Source: Candidatus Woesearchaeota archaeon
Lineage (GTDB): Archaea; Nanobdellota; Nanobdellia; Woesearchaeales; GW2011-AR4
NCBI GenBank assembly: GCA_016184145.1
Contig: JACPDF010000026.1
Span: 1 to 41,544, forward strand
DNA: 41,544 nucleotides
Direction: 5' to 3'
A model generated the notes under the pieces. That model was given only the letters and a program-made list of their open reading frames with translations. It made no database searches and was not told where the DNA came from. Made by a program: the position numbers and the translations under genes. Each line of letters starts with the position of its first letter. Position 1 is the stretch's first letter. Of the stretch, positions 1 to 9,079 are shown piece by piece.

Positions 1-248
1 ATTCTATATTTTCTGAATTATGAAATTTTTCCGGCATTTCAGCTAAAAATCCATTATTAAATATAAAACTTGCCAAAAACAATAATTTATCTTCCAGTAA
101 TTGCTGGAGTAATGCTTAAGGTGTGAATATTAGAATTAAATTTTGAAAAAGTTGCTATTATTATTTGTTGATATCTGGTTATGGTTAGTATATTGTTATT
201 CCTTGTAAATTCTTGGCTTTATGCAAAAAAAATTGAATTGAATGCAAG

Positions 249-527
249 TCAATATCTGGGTCTTGTCGTGCGACGAACTGTTTTCATTATGACATAAATT
301 GTAATGAATAATAAAGCTAAGATAGCTGCGACTTTGAAGCTCATAGAAGAAAGTTGTGTTGAGAGATCAGAAGATTCATTTTCTTTAGTATATGTTATTT
401 TTTCATCTCTCTCTAATTTATCTGCAAAAAATTTTGTATACACATATACTGTAGAGACTATAATTATAGCTATCATTGTTATGTTGATTAGAATATATAG
501 CAAAATAGGCTTTTGTTCTGTTGCCAT
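249..527 (-). CDS. hypothetical small membrane protein (two predicted TM segments)
   Basis: 92-aa ORF with hydrophobic segments near N-term (ILLYILINITMIAIIIVSTVYVY) and C-term (VAAILALLFITIYVIM). Confidence 0.5.
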   Translation of the reverse strand: MATEQKPILLYILINITMIAIIIVSTVYVYTKFFADKLERDEKITYTKENESSDLSTQLSSMSFKVAAILALLFITIYVIMKTVRRTTRPRY

Positions 528-612
528 ATTCTAATATTTAATATTGTCGTATAAATATTTTTTGTATTTATCGGAATCCTTAATCCGATAATTTAAAAGG
601 AAAATTGCATAT

Positions 613-2250
613 TTAATATGAATTTTTTACCATGTAAGGGCCATCTTTTTTATAGCCCAGTTTCGCGAAGTATTGTCTTGCTCCGATTCCAGAAAGTATA
701 ATAATCTTGTTTATTCCATTTTGTTTTGCAATTTCTTCTGCATTGGATAATAATTTTTTTCCTATGCCTTTATGCTGGAAGCTTTCATCTGATTGTTTTC
801 CTATCTCAACTGCTGCTGAATAGACATGCAATTCCCTTATCAATGCGGAATCTTTTGTTATTTCTTCTCTCAAGAACTGTGAAGGGAACCTCAAGCGGCA
901 GTATCCGAATAATATGTCATTTTTTTCATCTTCAGCGGCAATAAAGAATTCTTTCCCCTTGGATGCTTCGTATTCAATTATTTTAATTTTTAAATTATTT
1001 AAGCTGATTTTTTTGTTGGTTATTGAGTTTAATCCTGCTTCCCTTGCCCTTATGTCCCTTGGCTTGATTCCTTTTTGCCCCATTATTTTTTCAACATACT
1101 GCCTTAAATTTGTCCGGTCCACACCTGCAGAGGTTGCATAAGTTGGAATATCCCTTTGAACCCTCATTACCCTAATCCACTCAGGAGCATATGAAAACAT
1201 CTCAGCAATAAATTCAGCAGCTTCTTTTGTTGTCAACGGCTTAAACTTTCCAGCTTTATAGTCGTCATAAAGCTTTGTTCCCGGCATTACCATTGTCGGG
1301 TATATTTTAAGCATATCGGGCTTATAATCCGGATTTTCAAACAATTGTTTCAGCCCTTTCCTGTCCATCTCTTTTGATGTATATGGCATTCCAGGCATGT
1401 AATGGGCATTAATTTTGAAGCCCAGGTCTTTCAGGATTCTTATAGAATCAATATTGTCCTGCACCGTATTTCCCCTGTTCGTTTTTTCCAGAACTTCATC
1501 ATAGATGCTCTGTACCCCTATCTCTGCCCTAGTGCAGCCAAGTTTCAGCATCTGGTTCCCATGCAGTAATTTTCCATAATCGCTTTTTGTCTCTATTGTC
1601 AAGCCAATGCACCTTATTTTTGCTGTTTCGTTTTGCTTTTGCATATTTTCCAATGTAATTTCTTTTTTTCCCAGCAAATTTGCCTTATCCCTGACAATTT
1701 TCATCGAACGCATATTTGCATTTTCAATATTGCCATAATTTTCAACAGAAATCAATTCATTATTAGCATTAAAATTGTTCCATTGTTCTGTTAACTCATT
1801 AGAACTATAATTTTTTATGCCGATATTCTTACTATTTTTTATTTTTCCATTGAGATTATTTTTATTGCCGGTATTTTTGTCTGCAACATTTTTTACATTG
1901 GTTATTTTTTTATTATAATTGTTATCTGGACTATTTTTTATTGCTATCAAATTATTATTGGCATTGTTTTTTTCTTTGCTATTATTGAAAAATAAATCAT
2001 TGATGCTTTCCAATGTTTTTCCATTGCCCAAATCCAGATTTTTGATAAATAATAGCTTCTTATGCATCCTTTCTGTGCGCTTATTGTCCTCGATATTGGC
2101 TGGCATCTCAAAAAATAAGTTGAATTTTTCCTTATCCAAGCCTTTTTCATCGTAGAATAACCTGGAAAAATCATTCATTGCCTTCAGCAGATATTTGACG
2201 AAATATTCCTGGTATATCCAGGGAGAGAAAGGAAATGTGCCACCCTGCAA
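613..2250 (-). CDS. elp3: Elp3-family protein, C-terminal part (rest of radical SAM domain plus GNAT acetyltransferase), with Asn-rich insertion
   Basis: QGGTFPFSPWIYQEYFVKYLLKAMNDF, ETAKIRCIGLTIETKSDYGKLLHGNQMLKLGCTRAEIGVQS and a C-terminal GNAT-like region (FQHKGIGKKLLSNAEEIAKQNG) are Elp3-like; the listed TTG start is just the first start-like codon after the frame change. Confidence 0.85.
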   Translation of the reverse strand: MQGGTFPFSPWIYQEYFVKYLLKAMNDFSRLFYDEKGLDKEKFNLFFEMPANIEDNKRTERMHKKLLFIKNLDLGNGKTLESINDLFFNNSKEKNNANNNLIAIKNSPDNNYNKKITNVKNVADKNTGNKNNLNGKIKNSKNIGIKNYSSNELTEQWNNFNANNELISVENYGNIENANMRSMKIVRDKANLLGKKEITLENMQKQNETAKIRCIGLTIETKSDYGKLLHGNQMLKLGCTRAEIGVQSIYDEVLEKTNRGNTVQDNIDSIRILKDLGFKINAHYMPGMPYTSKEMDRKGLKQLFENPDYKPDMLKIYPTMVMPGTKLYDDYKAGKFKPLTTKEAAEFIAEMFSYAPEWIRVMRVQRDIPTYATSAGVDRTNLRQYVEKIMGQKGIKPRDIRAREAGLNSITNKKISLNNLKIKIIEYEASKGKEFFIAAEDEKNDILFGYCRLRFPSQFLREEITKDSALIRELHVYSAAVEIGKQSDESFQHKGIGKKLLSNAEEIAKQNGINKIIILSGIGARQYFAKLGYKKDGPYMVKNSY

Positions 2251-2252
2251 GA

Positions 2253-2726
2253 TTACATCACATTTTCAGGCACAGAGCCCATTGCAACATAGTGTTCTAA
2301 CCTATTGAATACTCCCAGATATGGATCATAATGGTTTCTTATCGCTCTTCTAGTAGATGGCTCTTTTCCTGTATAGCTTTGAGGGACATTGCCAAAAACG
2401 CTTCCGGGGCCTCCAGGGCAGTATGTGCACGGCCCTATGCCTTCTATTGTATGGGGGCATGGATAAGGATCCGCCATTAAAGCTATTGGAGAAACCCCTG
2501 ATATTGTGCGTACAGGCTTCATGGACAGGATTTTCCTCATTAGATTCCTGTCTTTATCAGAAGCCATTGATGCTATTGTCGCGTTTTTTGGAACTCTATT
2601 GAATTTATACTTGCTTAAAACTTCCAATTTCAGCTTATTGAACCTATTTAAATCGTTAATTTTCCTTTTCTTTGCCTCGGCAAGTATCTCCTTATAGATT
2701 TGTTTTGGCTGCATAATATGCAGCAA
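2253..2726 (-). CDS. elp3: Elp3-family protein, N-terminal part (Fe-S cluster segment)
   Basis: HTIEGIGPCTYCPGGPGSVFGNVPQSYTGKEPSTRRAIRNHYDPY is the Elp3 radical-SAM cluster region; the ORF ends at TAA 2253-2255 exactly where Elp3 should continue. Confidence 0.85.
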   Translation of the reverse strand: MLHIMQPKQIYKEILAEAKKRKINDLNRFNKLKLEVLSKYKFNRVPKNATIASMASDKDRNLMRKILSMKPVRTISGVSPIALMADPYPCPHTIEGIGPCTYCPGGPGSVFGNVPQSYTGKEPSTRRAIRNHYDPYLGVFNRLEHYVAMGSVPENVM

Positions 2727-2868
2727 ATCAAAATTTATTTATAAACTTCACTTAGATTTTTGCATAAGCCTATTTTCCCAAGTTATTTCTGTCATAACAA
2801 GATAGTTACTAATTTAAAGTAGTAAAAATAGAAAGATTTAAAAATTATTAATTTTAACTAGTATACAA

Positions 2869-4260
2869 ATGGACTCTTTAGATAAAAAAGTACTGAAAGA
2901 TGTAAGCGTAGTTTTAACTTCCGGAGGAAAGGGAACAAGAAACAGACCCATTAGCCTCTATTCAGCTACAAGTATGATACCAAAAGGTTTAATGAGGGTA
3001 ATGGGAATTCCATTATCTGAACTGCAAATAGAAATGCTAAGGGCTGAAAGCATAGGGCAATTTTACATTATAACCCGCTATTTAGAAAATAGGGACCAGC
3101 TTTCAAATAGATTTGGCGATGGGAGAGTAAGATTTGGAGTTGATATAGCTTATTCAGAACCCCTTGAAGATATTTTAAACAATGGAAGTGGTGATGCGAT
3201 TTTAAGAAACATAACAAACCATAATATACCCGGCCACAGCATAGTCCTAGCGAATGACAACGTTTACGAGGCTAATTGGACAGAAGCGGTTAAGTTTCAC
3301 AAAGAAAGAGGCGCAGTAATAACAATTTTAGCCACCCAAATGAATCCGAGAGAAACGATAGGGGATTATGGCTTGTTAGATGTTGATAACACCGCTGGCA
3401 AGGTTACGAAAATAATTGAGAAACCTAAATCAGAAAAGGAATTGTTATCTGCTTTAAATTTATCTGTTTCTGCAAGATTAGCTGATATTGTAGCACAAGT
3501 TAATACTGCCGGTTATATTTTAGATAACGCGGCACTTGTGGCAATAGCACAGGAAGATTGGGTTGTATCTGGAAGAAGGAAGAAATCGGGGGAATTTGAT
3601 ATGGCTGGCAACTTAATAAAGGGCCTTGTTGAAAGAGCCTATCCTGTCTATGCTATGGTCATTGACAATTGGGCTGATTTAGGCTCAAATCCTAAATACC
3701 TAAAATCCGTTGAGAGGGCTTTGGCAGGGGAGTTTCCTTCTATAGACAAAGTGCTTGCATCAAGAGGTTATACAAACATAGGTAACAATACATTAGTGCA
3801 TCAAAGGACCTATGAAAGAAGATATAATGGGGGGAAATCATTAAAAGATTTGGTAGAAACTGGCGCAGTTGAAATCGGCCCTAATGTACTTATAGGGAGT
3901 GATGTTAGAATAAAAGAAGGCGTAAAAATTAGATATAGTTCGATAGAGAAAGATAGCAATATTGGCCAAAACGCCGCTGTTTCTCATAGCGTTATTTTTC
4001 CTTATTGCATAATTGGTGAAAATGCAAGAATTGAAAGAAGTATTTTAGGGCTGCAAGTTCACGTTAATTCTTCAGGAGACGAGCCAACAACAATAGAAGC
4101 AAATTCATTTTTAGGACCAGATATAAGTGTTCCTAGAGGGTATCATCTTGTCGGAGTCAGAGTTTTTCCACCTTATGAATTTAAGCCAGATACTCGGACC
4201 ATAGCTGGTAGAATTCTAATGCCAAGCCAACAAAGCTATTTAAAATCTCTTAAAGAGTGA
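2869..4260 (+). CDS. sugar-phosphate nucleotidyltransferase with C-terminal left-handed beta-helix
   Basis: VVLTSGGKGTRNRPISLYSATSMIPKGLMRVMG signature; C-term hexapeptide-like repeats (IGPNVLIGSDVRIKEGVKIRYSSIEKDSNIGQNAAVSHSVI). Confidence 0.85.
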   Translation: MDSLDKKVLKDVSVVLTSGGKGTRNRPISLYSATSMIPKGLMRVMGIPLSELQIEMLRAESIGQFYIITRYLENRDQLSNRFGDGRVRFGVDIAYSEPLEDILNNGSGDAILRNITNHNIPGHSIVLANDNVYEANWTEAVKFHKERGAVITILATQMNPRETIGDYGLLDVDNTAGKVTKIIEKPKSEKELLSALNLSVSARLADIVAQVNTAGYILDNAALVAIAQEDWVVSGRRKKSGEFDMAGNLIKGLVERAYPVYAMVIDNWADLGSNPKYLKSVERALAGEFPSIDKVLASRGYTNIGNNTLVHQRTYERRYNGGKSLKDLVETGAVEIGPNVLIGSDVRIKEGVKIRYSSIEKDSNIGQNAAVSHSVIFPYCIIGENARIERSILGLQVHVNSSGDEPTTIEANSFLGPDISVPRGYHLVGVRVFPPYEFKPDTRTIAGRILMPSQQSYLKSLKE

Positions 4261-4357
4261 TTGAGTTTTAATAGTTTAAATAGTTTATCTAACTAGTCTG
4301 GCTCTACGAGCCCCACAATTCCTATAAAATGGAGCAACTTTAGAACAATCGGCCTAA

Positions 4358-6985
4358 TCAATAACCTATCTTCTCGTTCCTGGTTTTGAAGTATTTTATC
4401 GCTTCTATAATTATTGCGCCTATGCTGGATATGAGCATAATTGCTATAAAACCCAGTATGGGCAAAGGCGTCATGTCAAGGAATCTGCCAAAAGAAGGCA
4501 TAAATATCGATGCTGTTGCGAAAACAAATGAGCCAAATACTGCAAGTATGAGCCACTTGTTCTTGAAAATCCCAACTTTGAGTGCAGGATAGATTATTGA
4601 CCTGCATGAGAATGCCTGGTAAAGCTCAAATGCCGCAATAGTAAGGAAAGTTGCTGTCTGCGCCTGGGCATAATTTCCTATTATAAAGTTGAAATAATAG
4701 AATATGGAGATGGCTGCAACAGTCATTGCAATAGGATAATAAATTAAGTAAGCATGCAGCCCCTTGTATACAGTATCCTTCTGGCTTCTTGGCTTCCTGG
4801 CCATTGCATTGGGCTCGAATGGGTCAGCGCTTAACGCCACAGCCGGCAGCCCGTCAGTAACTAGGTTTATCAGCAATATCTGCGTTGCGGTTATGGGGAC
4901 TGGCCAGCCAAAAAGTATTGCAAGGAAAACAATCAGGATCTCTGCTATGTTTCCTGAGATTAGGTAAGCGAAATATTTCCTTATGTTGTTATAGGTGCCC
5001 CTGCCTTCCTCAATCGCGTTAACGATGGACGCAAAATTATCGTCAGTAAGTATCATATGCGAGGCTTCTTTAGCCACATCAGTTCCTGCAATGCCCATTG
5101 CTATCCCTATGTCTGATTTCTTCAAAGCAGGAGCGTCATTGACGCCATCGCCAGTCATAGCCACGATATGCCCTTTTTTCTTGAGGGCAACAACAATCTT
5201 GTCCTTATGCTCTGGATCGACTCTTGCAAATATGGATACAGCATCAACATATTTGCTTAAGTCATGGCTGTCCATTTTTTCCAGCTCATTGCCCGTCATT
5301 ACCTTGCCTTTTATGCCTATTGCATCTGCTATTGCCTTCGCCGTTATAGCATTGTCTCCAGTAATCATTATTACCCTTATGCCTGCATCGCTGCATTTCC
5401 TTATTGCTTCCTTTACTTCCTCCCTTGGCGGATCTATCATCCCCTGCAAGCCTACAAAAGTAAGATTCTTCTCTGCCTTTGACTTGTCGGTAAAGTGGCC
5501 ATATGCAAAGCCAAGAACCCTTAAAGCGCTGTTTGCAAATTCCTCATTAATCATAAGTATCTCTTTTTTCCTTGCTGCTGTAAGTTTCTTTATTCTGCCT
5601 TTTTCATAAATGGAGGTGCATAAGCCAAGGACAATCTCAGGAGCTCCCTTAACATAAGAAACATCCTTTCCATCAACGTTGTGTATGGTAGTCATAATCT
5701 TTCTTTCAGAAGTGAATAATATTTCATCTTTCCTCGGGTATTTTTCATGCCAAGCTTCCTTGGCCATGCCTGCTTTTGCAGCGCTTACAATCAATGCCGC
5801 TTCTGTAGGATCCCCAACCACGCTGCCGTTATAAAGGGAAGCGTCGTTGTTTAAAGCGCCTATCTGGAGCAAAAGGCCAAGTTCATTGGGATTAATCTTT
5901 TTCTTGTTGAACACAAAGTCCCCTTTTGTATCATAGCCTGAGCCGGTAACCTCAATTACCTTGCCATTGGCATAGATTTTCTTTACTGTCATCTCGTTCT
6001 TTGTCAGGGTTCCTGTCTTATCGGTGCATATTACTGTTGTCTCGCCAAGCGTTTCCACAGAAGGCAGTTTCCTTATTAGAGCATTCCTCTTTATCATCTG
6101 CTTCACCCCTATTGCCAAGCCTACTGTAACGACAGCAGGAAGCCCCTCTGGTATTGCAGCTACCGCAAGAGAAACTGCAACAAGGAAGAACTCGTGCATT
6201 GAGCCTCCTTTGAGTATTCCGGAGAAGAAAACAATTATGGCTACAACAATTGTTAAGACTCCAAGCCACCTTCCAAGCTTGTTCATCTGCTTCTGCAGCG
6301 GAGTTGGCTCTGTCTCTGCTTCCTCTATCAATTCAGCTATTTTCCCTATCTCGCTCTGCATGCCTGTATTTGTTACAACGGCTTTTCCCTTGCCATGAGT
6401 TATTATTGTACCGGAAAAAACCATGTTTAATCTGTCTGCAAGCTGCGTCTTTTCAGGAAGGACTTTGAGATCTTTTTTCACAGGTAGGCTCTCGCCAGTC
6501 AAAGCAGCTTCCTGTGTCTCTAATATCACCAATTCTATGACTCTTGCGTCTGCAGGTATCTTGTCGCCGGTTTGCAGCTTTATTATGTCTCCGGGGACAA
6601 GCAGCTTTGAGTCTATCTCTTTTTCCTTGCCATCCCTTATTACTGCGGCTTTTAAGCTGGCCAGTTTTTTCAAAGCTTCAATCGACTTCTCTGCGTTATA
6701 TTCCTGTACGAAGCCTATTATTGCATTTGCAATCACTATTGCCCCTATTACTATTGCGTCTATTGTCTCGCCAAGGAAAACGGATATTGCAAGCGCTGCA
6801 ATAAGTATATAGATTACAATGCTGTTGAACTGCGACAGGAATATCCTGATGGGAGATATTTTCTTTGCTTCCTTTATCTCATTGTAGCCGTGCTTTTGCA
6901 GCCTTTTCTCTGCTTCTTCCTCTGCAAGGCCTTCTTTTCCCGTCTGTAATTCCTTGAATATATCCTCTATTTTCTTGTAGTGCAT
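4358..6985 (-). CDS. P-type cation-transporting ATPase, Ca2+-ATPase-like (P2 type)
   Basis: CTDKTGTLTKNEMTV phosphorylation motif, TGES, MTGDGVNDAPALKKSDIGIAMG hinge, PEGLPAVVTVGLAIGV in TM4. Confidence 0.95.
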   Translation of the reverse strand: MHYKKIEDIFKELQTGKEGLAEEEAEKRLQKHGYNEIKEAKKISPIRIFLSQFNSIVIYILIAALAISVFLGETIDAIVIGAIVIANAIIGFVQEYNAEKSIEALKKLASLKAAVIRDGKEKEIDSKLLVPGDIIKLQTGDKIPADARVIELVILETQEAALTGESLPVKKDLKVLPEKTQLADRLNMVFSGTIITHGKGKAVVTNTGMQSEIGKIAELIEEAETEPTPLQKQMNKLGRWLGVLTIVVAIIVFFSGILKGGSMHEFFLVAVSLAVAAIPEGLPAVVTVGLAIGVKQMIKRNALIRKLPSVETLGETTVICTDKTGTLTKNEMTVKKIYANGKVIEVTGSGYDTKGDFVFNKKKINPNELGLLLQIGALNNDASLYNGSVVGDPTEAALIVSAAKAGMAKEAWHEKYPRKDEILFTSERKIMTTIHNVDGKDVSYVKGAPEIVLGLCTSIYEKGRIKKLTAARKKEILMINEEFANSALRVLGFAYGHFTDKSKAEKNLTFVGLQGMIDPPREEVKEAIRKCSDAGIRVIMITGDNAITAKAIADAIGIKGKVMTGNELEKMDSHDLSKYVDAVSIFARVDPEHKDKIVVALKKKGHIVAMTGDGVNDAPALKKSDIGIAMGIAGTDVAKEASHMILTDDNFASIVNAIEEGRGTYNNIRKYFAYLISGNIAEILIVFLAILFGWPVPITATQILLINLVTDGLPAVALSADPFEPNAMARKPRSQKDTVYKGLHAYLIYYPIAMTVAAISIFYYFNFIIGNYAQAQTATFLTIAAFELYQAFSCRSIIYPALKVGIFKNKWLILAVFGSFVFATASIFMPSFGRFLDMTPLPILGFIAIMLISSIGAIIIEAIKYFKTRNEKIGY

Positions 6986-6987
6986 CT

Positions 6988-7119
6988 TCAGTTTATGTAA
7001 TAATCTTCCTTTTCAGCTGAAAGCTTTTTTATCTGCTCGAATGTGATTCCTTCAATGTATTTGATGTCCTTGAACTTCTCAACTTCTTTTTTAAGGAAGC
7101 TATTCAATTTTTTCTGCAT
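6988..7119 (-). CDS. small hypothetical protein (43 aa)
   Basis: Read manually: MQKKLNSFLKKEVEKFKDIKYIEGITFEQIKKLSAEKEDYYIN; lies between the ATPase start and ORF 7100-7459, overlapping the latter; not in the supplied ORF track (short). Confidence 0.5.
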   Translation of the reverse strand: MQKKLNSFLKKEVEKFKDIKYIEGITFEQIKKLSAEKEDYYIN

Positions 7120-7459
7120 TTTTATCACCAGCGGAGTTGGCGCCGGAAAACTTTGTTTTCTCAGCGCCCTTTTTCATTTGTTTTATGTTAATCAAGAAAT
7201 ATTCCAAGCAGTCAAGGCCGCAAAAAGAGGCTTTCTTCCTGAAATCATCAGGGCCAAAGATTATTGTGTAGTTATTGGTGTTGTAAGGGTCCAAGCTGTT
7301 GGAGCATGTTGCGCAGTCTTTTGCATGCTGCTTTTCGTGCTCCTTGAGCTTTTCCTGCACTTCTTTAATAATATCCAGCTTTCCCTTCTCTATCTGCTGC
7401 TTTAAAGCAGTTAATTCATAATGCTCCAAGCTGTCTAAAAATTGCCTAAACCTGTACAT
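7100..7459 (-). CDS. hypothetical protein with Cys pairs (CATC ... CGLDC)
   Basis: 119-aa ORF in the ATPase operon orientation; conserved-looking Cys spacing and TIIFGPDDFRKKASFCGLDCLEYFL. Confidence 0.6.
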   Translation of the reverse strand: MYRFRQFLDSLEHYELTALKQQIEKGKLDIIKEVQEKLKEHEKQHAKDCATCSNSLDPYNTNNYTIIFGPDDFRKKASFCGLDCLEYFLINIKQMKKGAEKTKFSGANSAGDKNAEKIE

Positions 7460-7493
7460 TTTACCACCTCGTTTTCATTTTTTTAGGTTTCAT

Positions 7494-7834
7494 GGAAATT
7501 TTTGCTTTCCAGGACACAACAAAATCTTTCAGATTTTGTGTGCAAAAAATGCTATGCATTTTTACGCACCAAAAATCTTTGATTTTTGCGTGTTTTATCA
7601 AAAACCATTGAAAATACCCCGTATTTTCATTTTAGCTCCTCAAATTTTATGTACCATTTATTGGCATCAGCATCAAAAGAGAAGACTACATTGTACTTCT
7701 TGCTTTTGTCAAGGGCAAATAATAATGGCATAGGAATAGTAGTCTCAAAGCTAGAACCTCGTTTGTAGAGTTTCCTCTTAAATTCAGGGGGCATGCTTGA
7801 AAATCCTCTGATTTTCGGCACCAACTACGTTGGT
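7494..7834. repeat. cluster of short perfect hairpins flanking the AbrB-like gene
   Basis: CAAAATCT-ttc-AGATTTTG (7520-7538), AAAAATGC-tat-GCATTTTT (7545-7563), CAAAAATC-ttt-GATTTTTG (7570-7588), GAAAATAC-ccc-GTATTTTC (7610-7628), GAAAATC-ctct-GATTTTC (7799-7816), ACCAAC-tac-GTTGGT (7820-7834). Confidence 0.8.
7627..7794 (-). CDS. SpoVT/AbrB-like small DNA-binding protein
   Basis: MPPEFKRKLYKRGSSFETTIPMPLLFALDKSKKYNVVFSFDADANKWYIKFEE resembles swapped-hairpin AbrB fold; internal ATG at 7794 preferred over the ORF-track start at 7824. Confidence 0.55.
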   Translation of the reverse strand: MPPEFKRKLYKRGSSFETTIPMPLLFALDKSKKYNVVFSFDADANKWYIKFEELK

Positions 7835-7987
7835 TTTTACTTACTAATATACTTATTTGTATACTTATATATAAATCTTTGTTTTGGTATTCCCTTTGAA
7901 TAAGAATAATTACTTATATTTATACTTATTTATTTACTTATTTTTATTATGGATAGGTTTTTATATTTTTAAGAAATCCGCATATAA

Positions 7988-8830
7988 ATGCAAATAGCAC
8001 TAATATCCTCAACAAAAGATCCCGCATCTGTTAACATTAAAGAAATTAACATTAAAGAAACCCTTCTCAATGATTTTAAATTTGTTAAATTAGAAAATAA
8101 ATTTAACAATAATGATGTCTATGGGTATTTGATTGGGAACAAAGATGTAAAATTATATACTATTAATTCTGAGCTGATATTTGCTGATGATTTGGACAAA
8201 AAAATTGATGCTGATGTGCTTATTTTTCTGTCAAAACATAAGGCAGCAGATGGAAGGGCTTCTTTGACATGCCATCCTATTGGGAATTTTGGGGCTAGTG
8301 AGAAAGGCGGGAAAGAAAAAACCCTATGTACTTGTCCAAGTTCTTTGCTGAAGGAAATACTAATTGAACTGAGCAAAAATGTTGAGAATACTGAGTATGA
8401 AGCCACATTGGAATCAACACATCACGGACCTTCCATGGGCAAGCCATTGTTATTTTTTGAACTCGGAAGTACTGAAAAGCATTGGAATGATAAGAATGGG
8501 GCTAAAATTTATGTAAAAACCTTGATGAATGTTTTGCATCAGGAAAATAAATCATATGAAAGCGTTTTTGTTATTGGCGGCCCACATTACAACCATGTTG
8601 CCAACAAGGCAATGCTGAATACAGGCTATGCAGTTGGCCATATATGCCCAAAGCATAATTTAGAAAATCTTGATGAGGAAATGCTGAGGCAGGCAATGGA
8701 AAAAATAATCCCGAAGCCGAAATTTGCCCTTTTGGACTGGAAAGGCCTGAGCAAGGAAAAGCAGAGGATTCTTAAAATGCTGGAGAAGAACAGTATCAAG
8801 TATGAAAGAAGCGACAGGTTTTTTGGATAA
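7988..8830 (+). CDS. dtdA: D-aminoacyl-tRNA deacylase (DtdA/GEK1 family)
   Basis: STHHGPSMGKPLLFFELGSTEKHW, VIGGPHYNHVANKAMLNTGYAVGHICPKHNLENL, LLDWKGL. Confidence 0.9.
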   Translation: MQIALISSTKDPASVNIKEINIKETLLNDFKFVKLENKFNNNDVYGYLIGNKDVKLYTINSELIFADDLDKKIDADVLIFLSKHKAADGRASLTCHPIGNFGASEKGGKEKTLCTCPSSLLKEILIELSKNVENTEYEATLESTHHGPSMGKPLLFFELGSTEKHWNDKNGAKIYVKTLMNVLHQENKSYESVFVIGGPHYNHVANKAMLNTGYAVGHICPKHNLENLDEEMLRQAMEKIIPKPKFALLDWKGLSKEKQRILKMLEKNSIKYERSDRFFG

Positions 8831-8865
8831 TAGTGTAAAGTTAAATTAAGGGTATTATTTTTAAA

Positions 8866-9051
8866 TTTTCAATCCGCCTTCGGCGATTATGGGGTAATTA
8901 GTTTACGTATCTTCTATTTTTAATCTGTTCGCCTTCGGCTCACAATATCTAGTGCTCGGCGTTCGCTTGCAAACATTGCGCTCACGCCTCGCATATCCAT
9001 TGCATCGACTTTTGGCACTTAAGTTGAAATTGTCTGCTAATAGCAAAATTT
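8866..9051 (+). repeat. dispersed intergenic repeat, copy A
   Basis: TTTTCAATCCGCCTTCGGC at 8866-8884, related TTTTAATCTGTTCGCCTTCGGCTCACAATATCTAGTGCTCGGC at 8917-8960, right arm TATCCATTGCAT..GACT..TTG..CTTAA.TTGAAATTGTC....ATAGCAAAATTTA shared with copy B. Confidence 0.8.
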
Positions 9052-9079
9052 ATAAATGAGTTATCACGCAGAAGTTGTC

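Noticed and set aside
4386-6812. Several plus-strand ORFs (4995-5609, 6024-6398, 6423-6812 and others)
   Set aside because: Antisense shadows of the clearly coding Ca2+-ATPase; Ser/Pro/Ile-rich artefact composition.
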